This document shows positions 26,249-36,791 of a stretch of DNA of 64,000 nt, in pieces; within the stretch, counting starts at the first letter, position 1; every line of letters starts with the position of its first letter. Below the pieces are notes generated by a model. The model had not been told where the DNA came from. It did no database searches and saw nothing but the letters and a program-made list of their open reading frames with translations. The position numbers and the translations under genes are program-made. The DNA comes from Rhodanobacter sp. (GTDB lineage Bacteria > Pseudomonadota > Gammaproteobacteria > Xanthomonadales > Rhodanobacteraceae): NCBI GenBank assembly GCA_004298045.1, contig SCRM01000017.1, forward strand, positions 1 through 64,000. Reading direction: 5' to 3'.

Positions 26249-28159
26249 TTACACCGAAAGGGTTTTCAGCTTGCGACGGCCGTGGATCAGCATCGTGATC
26301 GCATGGGTCATCACCACCGAGGTGAACATCGAGGTCAGGATGCCGATGCCCAGCGTGACGCCGAAGCCGCGGATCGCGCCGGTACCGATCGAGGTCAGCG
26401 CCAACGCCGCGATCAGGTGGGTGACGTTCGCGTCGAGAATGGTTGCCCACGCCTTGTCATAGCCGGCGTGGATTGCCGCGTGGGGCGTCGAGCCGTTGCG
26501 CAACTCCTCGCGCACGCGCTCGCAGATCAGCACGTTGGCGTCGATCGACATGCCGAGCGTGAGCACGATGCCGGCGATGCCGGGCATGGTCAGGGTGACG
26601 CCGATCATCGACATCACCGCCACCAGGATCAGCAGGTTGAAGAACAGCGCAATATCCGCCACCAGGCCGAACAGCTTGTAGTAGACCGCGGCCGCCAGCA
26701 GCACCAGCGCGAGACCGAGCACCACCGAGTCGAAGCCCTTCTGGATGTTCTGCTGGCCGAGGCTCGGGCCGATCACGTATTCCTCGACAATATCCATGGG
26801 CGCCGCCAGCGCGCCGCTCTTGAGCAACAGCGCCAGCTCGGAGGCTTCCTTGGTGCTGCCCAGGCCATTGGTGGAGAAGTTCTTGCCGAACGGACTCTGG
26901 ATGGTGGCATCGTTGATGACCGACCAGGTGGTCTTCGGCGTGCGCACTTCCTTGCCGTCGACGGTCTTGGTTTCGTATACGGTATTGATGAGCACCACCG
27001 CCATCGGCTTGCCGACGTTGGCGTTGGTGAACTCCTGCATCTTCTTGGCGCCGGCGGCGTTCAGGGTGACATTGACCGACGGCGTGCCGTTCTGTTGGTC
27101 GATGCCGGAGTTGGCATCCACCAGCTCATCGCCGGTGACGATCGGACGCTTGCCTACCAGCACCGGCTGGCGGCCCTGGCTGTCGGGCGTGTAATAGAGG
27201 TTCGCATCCGGCGGAATGCTGCCGGTCTGCGCGGCCTGCACCGCACGCGGATCGCCGGGGTAGCCGATACCGGCGCGGTATTCGAGCGTAGCCGTGGCGC
27301 CGATCAGCTTCTTGGCCTCGGTCGGATCCTGCACGCCGGCCAGCTCGACCACGATGTGGTCCTCGCCCTGCTGCTGGATCAACGGTTCGGAGACGCCCAG
27401 CGCGTTGATGCGGTTGCGCAAGGTGCCGAGGTTCTGCTTGACCGCGCCGAGCGCGATGTCGCGCAGCTTGGTGTCCTTGATGGTGGCGTACAGCACGTAG
27501 CGGTCGCCGGTGGCCGGCCCCTGGGTGACCACCAGGTCGGAAACCCCGGCCACGTCGCCGGTGGTGATGCCATTGATGATGTCGCTGGCCTTGCTGCGGT
27601 CGTCGGCCGAACGCACCACCACGACAATGCCCTGCGACGCCACCGTGCTGCGGCTGACCGACTCGTAACGGATGCCCTTGGCGCGCAACTGGGTACGGAT
27701 ATCGTCGGCGTAGCTGTTTTCCAGCTTGTCGACCACGCCGCTCTGATCCACCTGCATCAGAAAGTGCACGCCACCCTGCAAATCGAGGCCCAGCGGCATG
27801 GCGTTGGCACCAATCGCGGTCAGCCAGTGCGGCACCGTCGATTGCAGCTTGAACGCCACGGTGTAGTTGTCGCCCACGATCGCCTTGATCGAATCGGCGC
27901 CGTTCTTTTGCACGTCCGCGTTGGGAAATTCCGCCAGCAGATGGTCGCCCTGCACGCTGACGCCATCGGTCGGGATGCGATCCTTGGTCAGCCCGGCCAG
28001 CACTTTCTGGCGCAACGCGTCGTCAATCGTGGTGCCGGCGCGGTTCGCCGTCACCTGCACGGCCGGCAGCGGCACGAAGGCGTTGGGCAGCGCGTAGATG
28101 ATGCCGAAGATCATCGACAACGCCACCAGCGCGTATTTCCAGCGTGGAAACTCGCTCAT
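26249..28159 (-). CDS. secD: protein translocase subunit SecD
   Basis: A 636-residue partner of SecF. The first helix (YALVALSMIFGIIYALPNAF) is followed by a large periplasmic P1 domain with GLDLQGGVHFLMQVD near residue 127 and VVELAGVQDPTEAKKLIG near 275, then five C-terminal helices with LTLPGIAGIVLTLGMSIDAN-like sequence (about 525) and CERVREELRNG. It acts at a late step of Sec export. yajC lies 94 bp upstream on the same strand. Confidence 0.97.
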   Translation of the reverse strand: MSEFPRWKYALVALSMIFGIIYALPNAFVPLPAVQVTANRAGTTIDDALRQKVLAGLTKDRIPTDGVSVQGDHLLAEFPNADVQKNGADSIKAIVGDNYTVAFKLQSTVPHWLTAIGANAMPLGLDLQGGVHFLMQVDQSGVVDKLENSYADDIRTQLRAKGIRYESVSRSTVASQGIVVVVRSADDRSKASDIINGITTGDVAGVSDLVVTQGPATGDRYVLYATIKDTKLRDIALGAVKQNLGTLRNRINALGVSEPLIQQQGEDHIVVELAGVQDPTEAKKLIGATATLEYRAGIGYPGDPRAVQAAQTGSIPPDANLYYTPDSQGRQPVLVGKRPIVTGDELVDANSGIDQQNGTPSVNVTLNAAGAKKMQEFTNANVGKPMAVVLINTVYETKTVDGKEVRTPKTTWSVINDATIQSPFGKNFSTNGLGSTKEASELALLLKSGALAAPMDIVEEYVIGPSLGQQNIQKGFDSVVLGLALVLLAAAVYYKLFGLVADIALFFNLLILVAVMSMIGVTLTMPGIAGIVLTLGMSIDANVLICERVREELRNGSTPHAAIHAGYDKAWATILDANVTHLIAALALTSIGTGAIRGFGVTLGIGILTSMFTSVVMTHAITMLIHGRRKLKTLSV

Positions 28160-28253
28160 CTGTAGATCCCTTGCGACCGTCCGTGATCGTGAACGTCGAA
28201 ACGCGACCGCCCCGGGTCGCGCGTAACCATGGGTAACCGGCGGGCGCAGCCGC

Positions 28254-28583
28254 TCAGGCGGATTTCAGCGAGCCCTTGGGCAGCACCTGCTGCACCGCGC
28301 CCTTCTGCAGTTTCACCTTCACGTTCGGCGCGATTTCCACCGTGATGAAGGTCTCGCCCACTTCCTCGACGCGACCGGCGATGCCGCCGTTGGTGACCAC
28401 CTCGTCACCCTTCGCCAGTGCGGAAACCATCGCGCGGTGTTCCTTCTGCCGCTTCATCTGCGGGCGAATCATCATGAAGTACATGGCGCCAAACAGCACC
28501 ACCATCATGATCAGCATGGACAGGCCGCCACCTTCGGCGCCCGCGGCGGACTGCGCAAGCAGCATCGGCATCGGAAGACTCAT
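28254..28583 (-). CDS. yajC: preprotein translocase subunit YajC
   Basis: A 109-residue protein with a single N-terminal membrane helix (MLIMMVVLFGAMYFMMI, about 23-39) followed by RPQMKRQKEHRAM and a small cytoplasmic beta domain with GDEVVTNGGIAGRV (about 58). It associates with SecDF. ATG at 28583 is used; a second in-frame ATG four codons later is possible. secD follows on the same strand after 94 bp. Confidence 0.95.
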   Translation of the reverse strand: MSLPMPMLLAQSAAGAEGGGLSMLIMMVVLFGAMYFMMIRPQMKRQKEHRAMVSALAKGDEVVTNGGIAGRVEEVGETFITVEIAPNVKVKLQKGAVQQVLPKGSLKSA

Positions 28584-28764
28584 CGTTTTCGTCTCGCAAG
28601 TTGTGGCGCCAGCACGGATTTTCCGGCCGAACGCGTGCTTAAAGGTTTCCGATTATGACATGGGCTTCACGTAGCCGCACGGCCATCCGGGCATGCAGGC
28701 AGCAGGGACGGCAAGGCCATTTTGCGTAACTGGCGCAGCGGTTAACACGTGCAATGCAATCCCA

Positions 28765-28780
28765 TGGGTCAAAAAACCCA
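28765..28780 (-). terminator. weak hairpin downstream of tgt
   Basis: On the minus strand TGGGT, TTTTTG loop, ACCCA (28780-28765) lies about 90 bp after the tgt stop in the 286-bp tgt-yajC gap. The stem is short and the T run lies in the loop, so termination is doubtful. Nothing else is recognised in the gap except the yajC leader. Confidence 0.2.
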
Positions 28781-28869
28781 CGCAAGGCGGCCCCGGCGCC
28801 ACAACTGCAACCGCTCGGACTGTCCCGCTGTCCCGGTTCCCGGCATGCGAAGGCGCGCCGGCACGCGCA

Positions 28870-30339
<1,470 letters not shown>

Positions 30340-30945
30340 TCAATCCGCCGGGCACTCGGTCGAACGGCCTGCCTCATACCCGCGCGCCGCCACGGCGATG
30401 CGCTGCGCCAGCGCCGCCAGTGCCTGCTGATGGCCGGCAACGAGCGCATCGTAGCCGGAGCCCACGGTTTCGCTGACGCGGCTGGTGCAGGCGAGTGCGG
30501 GCTGATTGCCGTCGCCCACGCGGCGCAGGCTCCAGGCGGCGTCGATCAGGGCGCGTTGGCCGGGTACCGATTCGAAGCGGCGCACATCGAGTTTGATGCG
30601 CAGGCGCGGCTTGCCATCCGCCGGCAGGCCGCTCAGGTCGGCCACGCCGAGGGCGTGGGCCAAATCGGCGGAAACCGCGCTGCGGATCTCGTCGCCAAGC
30701 GGCGCGATCCAACGCTGGCCATTGAGCACCTGCATGCCCTGCCCGCCGGCGCGCACCACCAATTGCGGCACATCCACCTGCGCCGGCACGCCGACCGGCA
30801 TCAGCTCGAAGGCGTACGGCGCCGGCGTCAACGTGCTGGTTGGCGCCCGCGGTGCCACCAGCGTGTAGTAGTGCAGCGGCGCCGATGCACAGCCGGCGAG
30901 CGCGAGGGCGCCGGCGAGAATCCACGGATGCAGGCGGCGGGTCAT
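30340..30945 (-). CDS. pqiC: PqiC-like outer-membrane lipoprotein
   Basis: A 201-residue lipoprotein with signal peptide MTRRLHPWILAGALALAGC (lipobox LAGC, Cys19). It belongs to the ABC-transport auxiliary/PqiC family, recognised from HYYTLVAP after the lipobox, RWIAPLGDEI near residue 85 and the closing helices. In E. coli, PqiC anchors the PqiB tunnel at the outer membrane. Its start overlaps the pqiB stop by 4 nt, so it is the last gene of the pqi operon. Confidence 0.87.
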   Translation of the reverse strand: MTRRLHPWILAGALALAGCASAPLHYYTLVAPRAPTSTLTPAPYAFELMPVGVPAQVDVPQLVVRAGGQGMQVLNGQRWIAPLGDEIRSAVSADLAHALGVADLSGLPADGKPRLRIKLDVRRFESVPGQRALIDAAWSLRRVGDGNQPALACTSRVSETVGSGYDALVAGHQQALAALAQRIAVAARGYEAGRSTECPAD

Positions 30946-32612
30946 GGCCGGCTCCTTTCAGACGATGGGCGTGGCGGCGCAGCTTTGGGATCGGCTTGCC
31001 GGCCGCGCAGCAAAGACTCCGGGTGCACGCCGAGGTAGTCGGTGAGCACGCGCAGCGAACGCATCGTGCGCTGCAGCTCGTCGAGCGTCTGGCCGAGGTT
31101 TTGTTGCAGCGGCGAATCGCTGGACAGCGCGGCATCGGCGCTGCCGAGCGTCCTGCGCGTATCCTGCAGCGTGGCATCGATGCCCGGCAGGGTCTTGCCG
31201 TTCACCTGCGCCAGCGTCGCGTTCAGACCCACCAGGCTCTGGTCGAGGTGCTGGCCGATCTGGTCGAACGGCACCTTGTCCAGGCGGTCCACGATGTCGG
31301 CCATCTGCTGCTGCAGCTTGTCGAAACTGCCCGGCGCGGTGGGGATCTCGACCGGCGTCACGCTGGGGTCGTAAGCCACCTTGGCCGGATGCGGCAGGAA
31401 GTCGAGAGCGATGTAGAGCTGCCCGGTCAGGAGGTTGCCGGTGCGGGCTTGCGCACGCAGGCCGTGGTCGACCAGCTGCCCGATCGTGTACGACAGGTCG
31501 GCATCGCCATGCCGTTTGGCCAGCGCCACCAGCTTGGTATAGGCCTGCCCCAGCCGCTGGGGGTAGACCACGGCGCCGACGAGCACCGGGAACCGACGCG
31601 TTTTGGCGTCGTAGTCCATGCGGATCGACACCACCTTGCCGAAGTTCATGCCAAGGAACTCGACCGGCGCGCCCACGGCCAGCCCGCGCAACGATTGCTC
31701 GAAGCGCATGCGGATGTAATGCGGCGGACCATCCGGCGGCGCCATCGCGGTGGCTTTGTCGCCAAATAGTTGATAGCTGGATTTATCCGGCACCGGCGTG
31801 GTGTCGTGCGGGCCGCCGGGGTCGCCAAACGCAACGCCGCCGGCCAGCACGGTCGCCAGCGACTGGGTGTTGAGCTTGAGGCCGTTGGCGCCCAGCGAGA
31901 CATCGACGCCACTGGCATTCCAGAACCGCGTGTCGGCATTGACGAAGCGGTCGTTGGGCGCGTCGACGAACACCGCAAAGGTCACGCCCTTGCCGTCCTC
32001 GTCGAGCTTGTAGGACACCACCCGCCCGACCTGGATGCGGCGAAAGAACACCGGCGAGCCAATGTCGAGCGACCCCAGATCGCCCGCGTGCAACACGAAG
32101 CTCTTGCCGGGCTCGCCGTGGGTGACGGCGGGCGGATTTTCCAGGCCCTTGAATTCATCCTCCGGCGTGCGTGCATCGCTGGTGTCGGCGCCGATATAGG
32201 CACCGGAAAACAGTGTATCCACGCCGGAAATGCCGCCGAGCCCGATCCGCGGGCGCACCACCCAGTAACGGGTACCGGCGCTGGCAAAGGCACGCGCGCT
32301 CTTGTCCAGCGCAATCTTCACCAGCACGTGGCTGCGGTCTTCGCTCAGGCGGATGTGGTTGACCTTGCCGATCACCACGTCCTTGAATTTCACCGCGGTC
32401 TTGCCGGCCGTCAGGCCTTGCGCACTTTCAAAGCTCACCGTGACCTCGGGCCCGGCCTGCAGCCAGCTCGACACCACCAGCGAAATACCGACCGCCGCGG
32501 CAAGAATCGGTACCAGCCAGATCACCCAGGCACCGGCGCGACGCCTGCGCACCACCGGGCTGGGCAACTCGTCGCCCGCTTCCGGCACGCTGCCGGGCTT
32601 GTCGTCACTCAT
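30942..32612 (-). CDS. pqiB: intermembrane transport protein PqiB (MCE domains)
   Basis: A 556-residue protein with one N-terminal membrane helix (AWVIWLVPILAAAVGISLVV) and repeated MCE domains; GLTAGKTAVKFKDVVIGKVN (about residue 65), GSPVFFRRIQVGRVVSY (about 180) and GAPVEFLGMNFGKVVSIRMD (about 310) mark three. The C-terminal 130 residues are helical. MCE hexamers form lipid-conducting tunnels between the membranes. It overlaps the upstream pqiA gene by 8 nt and pqiC by 4 nt. Length is close to the 546 residues of E. coli PqiB. Confidence 0.93.
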   Translation of the reverse strand: MSDDKPGSVPEAGDELPSPVVRRRRAGAWVIWLVPILAAAVGISLVVSSWLQAGPEVTVSFESAQGLTAGKTAVKFKDVVIGKVNHIRLSEDRSHVLVKIALDKSARAFASAGTRYWVVRPRIGLGGISGVDTLFSGAYIGADTSDARTPEDEFKGLENPPAVTHGEPGKSFVLHAGDLGSLDIGSPVFFRRIQVGRVVSYKLDEDGKGVTFAVFVDAPNDRFVNADTRFWNASGVDVSLGANGLKLNTQSLATVLAGGVAFGDPGGPHDTTPVPDKSSYQLFGDKATAMAPPDGPPHYIRMRFEQSLRGLAVGAPVEFLGMNFGKVVSIRMDYDAKTRRFPVLVGAVVYPQRLGQAYTKLVALAKRHGDADLSYTIGQLVDHGLRAQARTGNLLTGQLYIALDFLPHPAKVAYDPSVTPVEIPTAPGSFDKLQQQMADIVDRLDKVPFDQIGQHLDQSLVGLNATLAQVNGKTLPGIDATLQDTRRTLGSADAALSSDSPLQQNLGQTLDELQRTMRSLRVLTDYLGVHPESLLRGRQADPKAAPPRPSSERSRP

Positions 32613-33240
32613 CGGAATCTTCCTGGCCGTCCCAGATCAACCGCGGGTCGAAACACATCGAGGCCAGCATCGTCAGCACCACGGTGAGGCCAAAAAACAC
32701 GACGCCGGGCAACGGCTCGACGAGACTGAACAGGCCGAAGCGTACCAATGCCGTGAGCAGTGCGACCACGAACACGTCCAGCATCGACCAGTACCCGATC
32801 AACTCCACCGCGCGATAAAGCTGGGTGCGCTGGCGCCGGGCCCAGGCGCTGCCGCGGCGGCTGGTGATCAGGAGCGTGCCCAGCGCGAGAAACTTCAGCG
32901 TCGGCACCATGATGCTGGCGCAGAACACGATCACCGCCAGCCCCGGCGAACCCTTCACCCACAGCTCGACGATGCCGGAAAGAATGGTGTTGTCGTCCAC
33001 GTCGCCAAGGCTCGCGGTGCGCATGATCGGCAGCACGTTGGCCGGGATGTACATCAGCAACGCCGCGATCAGGAGCGCCCAGGTGCGCGCGTACGACGCC
33101 GGTTTGCGCGCGTGCAGCGTGCTGCCGCAACGCGGACACGCCACGACCGCATCGCCCGAAACCGCGCGGCACACCATGCCGCACACGTGGCAGCCGATCA
33201 GCCCGGCATCGCGCGCCCGCGGCAGCGTCGTCGCGTTCAC
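32605..33240 (-). CDS. pqiA: paraquat-inducible protein A, second PqiA-domain protein
   Basis: A 211-residue membrane protein with an N-terminal zinc-ribbon-like pair (CHVC and CPRC) and four helices; SYARTWALLIAALLMYIPAN near residue 50 is the family signature. It resembles the second half of E. coli PqiA (417 residues). The start is GTG at 33240, overlapping the stop of the first pqiA gene (GTGA); the stop overlaps pqiB by 8 nt. It probably supports lipid delivery to PqiB at the inner membrane. Confidence 0.87.
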   Translation of the reverse strand: MNATTLPRARDAGLIGCHVCGMVCRAVSGDAVVACPRCGSTLHARKPASYARTWALLIAALLMYIPANVLPIMRTASLGDVDDNTILSGIVELWVKGSPGLAVIVFCASIMVPTLKFLALGTLLITSRRGSAWARRQRTQLYRAVELIGYWSMLDVFVVALLTALVRFGLFSLVEPLPGVVFFGLTVVLTMLASMCFDPRLIWDGQEDSDE

Positions 33241-33878
33241 GCCGCCGCCTCGCCGCGGGTTTCGTCCCACAGCCGGGTCAGATCCACGCCGGCAAAAATG
33301 GTGATCAGGAACATCAGCGCCGCATAGGCATAGATGCCGGGGTCGGCCACCACGTCGAAATACAGATGCGCCTTGACGATCGACACCAGCGCGCCGAGCA
33401 CGAACACCTCGCTCATCGTCCACGGCCCGATGCGGCGCAACGTCACCATCAAGAACCGAAACCCCGGCGCACGCGTGCCCTGGCGCGCAAACACCAGCAG
33501 CCAGCCGAGGATCAGGATCTTCGCCAGCGGAAACACATAGAGCGTCATGCCGGCGATCACCGCCACCACCTGCGAGTGGTCCAGCCACATCATGTGCACC
33601 ACATCCCACAGCGTGGCCGCCACATGCTGCCCATTCAGGCCCAGGGTGACGATGGGCCATACCGTCGCCTGCACGAACACCAGCAGGGCGGTGACGATCA
33701 GCGCCAGCAGCGTGTCGATGCTCATGCCGCGGCCACGCTCCAGCACTGCGCCGCAACGCGCACACTCGGCCACCTCGCCGCGCGCGAGCGGTCGGCGCGC
33801 GTAAACGGCGTCGCAGTGTTCGCAAATGAGCAGCGTCGGCGCAGCGTCGTGCGCGCGCGGCAGCAGTCGGGCGTCCAT
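33237..33878 (-). CDS. pqiA: paraquat-inducible protein A, first PqiA-domain protein
   Basis: A 213-residue membrane protein with a zinc-ribbon-like start (CEHC and CARC) and four helices, matching the first half of the two-domain E. coli PqiA. It is the first gene of a four-gene operon on the minus strand and is divergent from cnoX with 107 bp between. ATG 33878 begins MDARLLPRAHDAAPTLLIC; the frame is open to 33971 without similarity. Both halves keep their own cysteine pairs, so this is a gene split rather than a frameshift. Confidence 0.85.
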   Translation of the reverse strand: MDARLLPRAHDAAPTLLICEHCDAVYARRPLARGEVAECARCGAVLERGRGMSIDTLLALIVTALLVFVQATVWPIVTLGLNGQHVAATLWDVVHMMWLDHSQVVAVIAGMTLYVFPLAKILILGWLLVFARQGTRAPGFRFLMVTLRRIGPWTMSEVFVLGALVSIVKAHLYFDVVADPGIYAYAALMFLITIFAGVDLTRLWDETRGEAAA

Positions 33879-33985
33879 CCGCGCATTCTCGCAAATCCGC
33901 TCCCCTCGCGGCTGAAGCCTCGCACCGTCTTGATATGCTTGCGCGCGCCCCGATGTGCAAACCATCCCCACTGGCCGGAACCGCC

Positions 33986-34852
33986 GTGACCGAAACTACC
34001 TTGGACAACGTCTTCGAAGTCACCGAACAAAACTTCGAAACCGACGTCATCAACGCCTCCCGCACCACCCCGGTGCTGATCGACTTCTGGGCCACCTGGT
34101 GCGGCCCGTGCAAGGCGCTCAGCCCGCTGCTCGACCAGCTCGCCGCCGAATACAACGGCGCCTTCCGCCTCGGCAAGGCCGACGTCGACAAAAACCAGAA
34201 CCTTGCCGGCATGTTCGGCATCCGCAGCGTGCCGACGGTGATGCTGGTGAAGGATGGCGAGATCGCCGACGGCTTTGCCGGCGCGCTGCCGCTGGCGCAG
34301 TTGCGCGAGTTCCTGGCCAAGCACGTCCAGCCCAACGCCGCGCCCGATACCGCTGCGCAAGCCGCCGAAGTGCTGGCCGAAACGCCGGAGGAAACGATCA
34401 ACCGCCTGCAACAGGCGATTGCCGCCGAACCCGAACGCAGCGAGCTGAAACTCGATCTTGCGCTGGCCCTGGCCCAGGCCGGCCAAAGCGAGGCCGCCGC
34501 CACCGAGCTCGAGGCCCTGCCCGCCAACCTCGCCACCGAAGCACGCGCCGTGCGCCTGCGCAGCCAACTCGACCTGGCAAAATCGCTGCAGGCGGCGCCG
34601 CCCCAAGCCGAGCTTGAAAAGCGCATCGCCGACAACGCGCAGGACTGGGCCGCCCACGATCTCTTGGGCGTGCGCCTGCTCCTGGGCGACAACCCTGCCG
34701 CCGGCCTCAACGAGTTCATGACCATCCTCGAACACGCCCCGAACTGGAACGACGGCGCCGCCAAGAAACGCCTGCTCGCCGCGTTCAACACGTTGGGCGA
34801 CGCCGAGCTCGTCGGGCGCTATCGGCGGAAGATGGCCGAAGTGTTGTTCTGA
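33986..34852 (+). CDS. cnoX: CnoX-like thioredoxin/TPR chaperedoxin (YbbN family)
   Basis: A 288-residue protein with an N-terminal thioredoxin domain and about 170 residues of TPR-like helices. The redox motif is WCGPC (Cys39, Cys42), so unlike E. coli CnoX, which lacks a thioredoxin-type active site, this one should be able to reduce disulfides, as reported for the Caulobacter protein. Such proteins protect unfolding clients during oxidative stress and hand them to GroEL. The GTG start at 33986 gives VTETTLDNVFEV; the longer frame from 33935 is less likely. Confidence 0.85.
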   Translation: MTETTLDNVFEVTEQNFETDVINASRTTPVLIDFWATWCGPCKALSPLLDQLAAEYNGAFRLGKADVDKNQNLAGMFGIRSVPTVMLVKDGEIADGFAGALPLAQLREFLAKHVQPNAAPDTAAQAAEVLAETPEETINRLQQAIAAEPERSELKLDLALALAQAGQSEAAATELEALPANLATEARAVRLRSQLDLAKSLQAAPPQAELEKRIADNAQDWAAHDLLGVRLLLGDNPAAGLNEFMTILEHAPNWNDGAAKKRLLAAFNTLGDAELVGRYRRKMAEVLF

Positions 34853-34988
34853 TCGGCTGGCACCCGGGATGCCGGAGTTCGACAGCGCCGCGCAAGGCGG
34901 CGTTGTCGTTGCGCGGCACTCGCCGAACGAGTCGTTTCCCGCGTCGGTCCGGCGCTGCCGCATTTCCCGTCCCGAATCCCGTCGCGCC

Positions 34989-35441
34989 ATGTCTCCTGCC
35001 ACCTTCCGCCGCCTGATCAACCTGTGGCCACCTTTCCTGTTCAACAGCATCCGGGTAACCGCGCTCGCCGCTGACTGGAGCACGGCGCAGGTGGCACTGC
35101 GGTTGCGGCCGTGGAACCGCAACTACGTGCGCACGCAGTTCGGCGGCAACCTGTTTGCCATGACCGATCCGTTCTGGATGCTGCTGGCCATGCATCGCCT
35201 CGGGCCGGATTACTACGTGTGGGACAAGGCGGCCAGCATCGACTTCGTGGCTCCCGGCCACGAGGACGTCTTCGCACATTTCCGCCTCGACGACGCCACC
35301 CTCGACGAACTGCGCGCCGCCGCGGCCGACGGCGGGAAGGTGCTGCGCTGGTTCGACACCGAGGTGGTCACGGCGGCGGGCGAAGTGGTCGCCCGCGTGC
35401 GCAAGCAGCTCTACGTGCGACTGAAACCCAAGGCGCGCTGA
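34989..35441 (+). CDS. DUF4442 hotdog-fold protein
   Basis: A 150-residue protein of the DUF4442 hotdog (thioesterase-like) family. FRRLINLWPPFLFNSIRVTA (about 6-25), NRNYVRTQFGGNLFAMTDPF (about 46-65) and the closing strand VVARVRKQLYVRLKPK are typical. A thioesterase or acyl-binding role is inferred from the fold only. It starts at ATG 34989; an open frame from 34869 has no similarity. It stands alone, 136 bp after cnoX. Confidence 0.78.
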   Translation: MSPATFRRLINLWPPFLFNSIRVTALAADWSTAQVALRLRPWNRNYVRTQFGGNLFAMTDPFWMLLAMHRLGPDYYVWDKAASIDFVAPGHEDVFAHFRLDDATLDELRAAAADGGKVLRWFDTEVVTAAGEVVARVRKQLYVRLKPKAR

Positions 35442-35678
35442 GCGCTGCACCATCAGCCCACCCGCGTTCGAATCGCGCGGCCTCCTCCAGTGCCGCCGCG
35501 GTCTGCACGATGGCGCTCCGGCCAGGTAGTTTTCCGGGCAGCGGCAGTGGCCAAGCCGGCACACGACAAACCTGATTCGCACGCCACCGGAACAAAATGC
35601 GGTGCGCACCTGTACGCCATCACTTCGGGTTCCCAGACACCCACCCCATAATCGCCCGTCGCCCTTGGGGAGCAGGCC

Positions 35679-36734
35679 ATGACGCTGGCTGAAAACCTGT
35701 TGTTGCGCGTGCGAAACCTGCATCCGGGGTGTTTTGCGTTGGTGATGGCAACCGGGATCGTGTCGATCGACGCCAGTCAGCATGGTTTGCCGCACATTGC
35801 GCGTGCGCTCTTCGCGTTCAACCTGGTGGCCTACGTGTGGTTGCTGCTGCTCACCGCGTGGCGGCTTGCGCGGTTTCGGCGCGAGCTGGTGGCCGATTTC
35901 GTCGACCCATCGCGCGGCGCCGGGTTCCTCACCCTCGCCGCCGGTACCTGCGTGCTGGGCAGCCAGTGCGTGCAGGTGGTGGATTGGCCCTTGCTTGCGA
36001 ACGTGCTGGCAGTGGCGGGCACCATCGCCTGGGCGGCGCTGATCTACCTCTTTTTTGCGGCCACCATCACCGCGCGGTTCAAGCCGGGGTTTACCCGCAG
36101 CATCAACGGCGGCTGGCTGGTGGCGGTGGTCGCGACGCAGGCGCTGTCGGTACTGCTCACGCTCTTGGCGGCGAGCCGCGCTGATCCGGACCGGCTGCAA
36201 TTCGTGGCGCTCGGGCTGTACATGCTGGGCGCGGCGCTGTACCTGCTGATCATCACGCTGGTGGTGTACCGCATGGTGTTTTTCCCGCTGCGCGCGCGCC
36301 AGTTCACGCCGCCGTACTGGATCGACATGGGCGCGCTGGCAATCACCACGCTGGCCGGCAGCCTCATAATCACGCGCGCGCCGGAGGCCGGGCCGGTGGT
36401 CGAGCTGCTGCCGTTCGTGAAGGGGTTCACAGTGTTTTTCTGGGCCACGGCCACGTGGTGGATTCCGCTGCTGGTGCTGCTGGAAGCCTGGCGCCACCTG
36501 CGGCGGCACGTGCCGTTCCGCTACGAGACCGACGATTGGGACATCGTGTTCCCGATCGGCATGTACACGGTCGGCACGTTCGAATTGGCGCATGCGCTGC
36601 CAGCGGATTTCCTGCTGCCGATCCCGGCCGCCGGTGTCTACGTGAGCCTCACCGTATGGCTTCTGGTGGCGTTGTTCGGCATGCGCCGGCTGTACCGCAA
36701 GACGCGTGCGGCACGGCGCCACGTGCTGCATTGA
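35679..36734 (+). CDS. TDT-family (tellurite resistance/dicarboxylate transporter) membrane protein
   Basis: A 351-residue protein with about ten hydrophobic helices. The opening LHPGCFALVMATGIVSI and the later PIGMYTVGTFELAHAL (about residue 290) are signatures of the TDT superfamily, which includes TehA, the malate carrier Mae1 and SLAC1 anion channels. The substrate is probably an organic acid or anion and cannot be told from sequence. GGGGAG precedes ATG 35679 and CATAAT (35645-35650) could be its -10 box. It converges on mgtC. Confidence 0.8.
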   Translation: MTLAENLLLRVRNLHPGCFALVMATGIVSIDASQHGLPHIARALFAFNLVAYVWLLLLTAWRLARFRRELVADFVDPSRGAGFLTLAAGTCVLGSQCVQVVDWPLLANVLAVAGTIAWAALIYLFFAATITARFKPGFTRSINGGWLVAVVATQALSVLLTLLAASRADPDRLQFVALGLYMLGAALYLLIITLVVYRMVFFPLRARQFTPPYWIDMGALAITTLAGSLIITRAPEAGPVVELLPFVKGFTVFFWATATWWIPLLVLLEAWRHLRRHVPFRYETDDWDIVFPIGMYTVGTFELAHALPADFLLPIPAAGVYVSLTVWLLVALFGMRRLYRKTRAARRHVLH

Positions 36735-36791
36735 TCGGCGCCGAACCCGCAAGGCCAAGGGGCGGATCGCGGGTGATGTCCCCGAGCGGCT

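Noticed and set aside
25199-28165. A 988-codon plus-strand open frame opposite secF and secD
   Set aside because: A shadow of the secDF codon pattern; secD and secF are certain on the other strand.
33237-33240. A frameshift breaking pqiA into two pieces
   Set aside because: Both parts have their own start, zinc-ribbon cysteines and four helices, and the GTGA overlap is a normal coupling.
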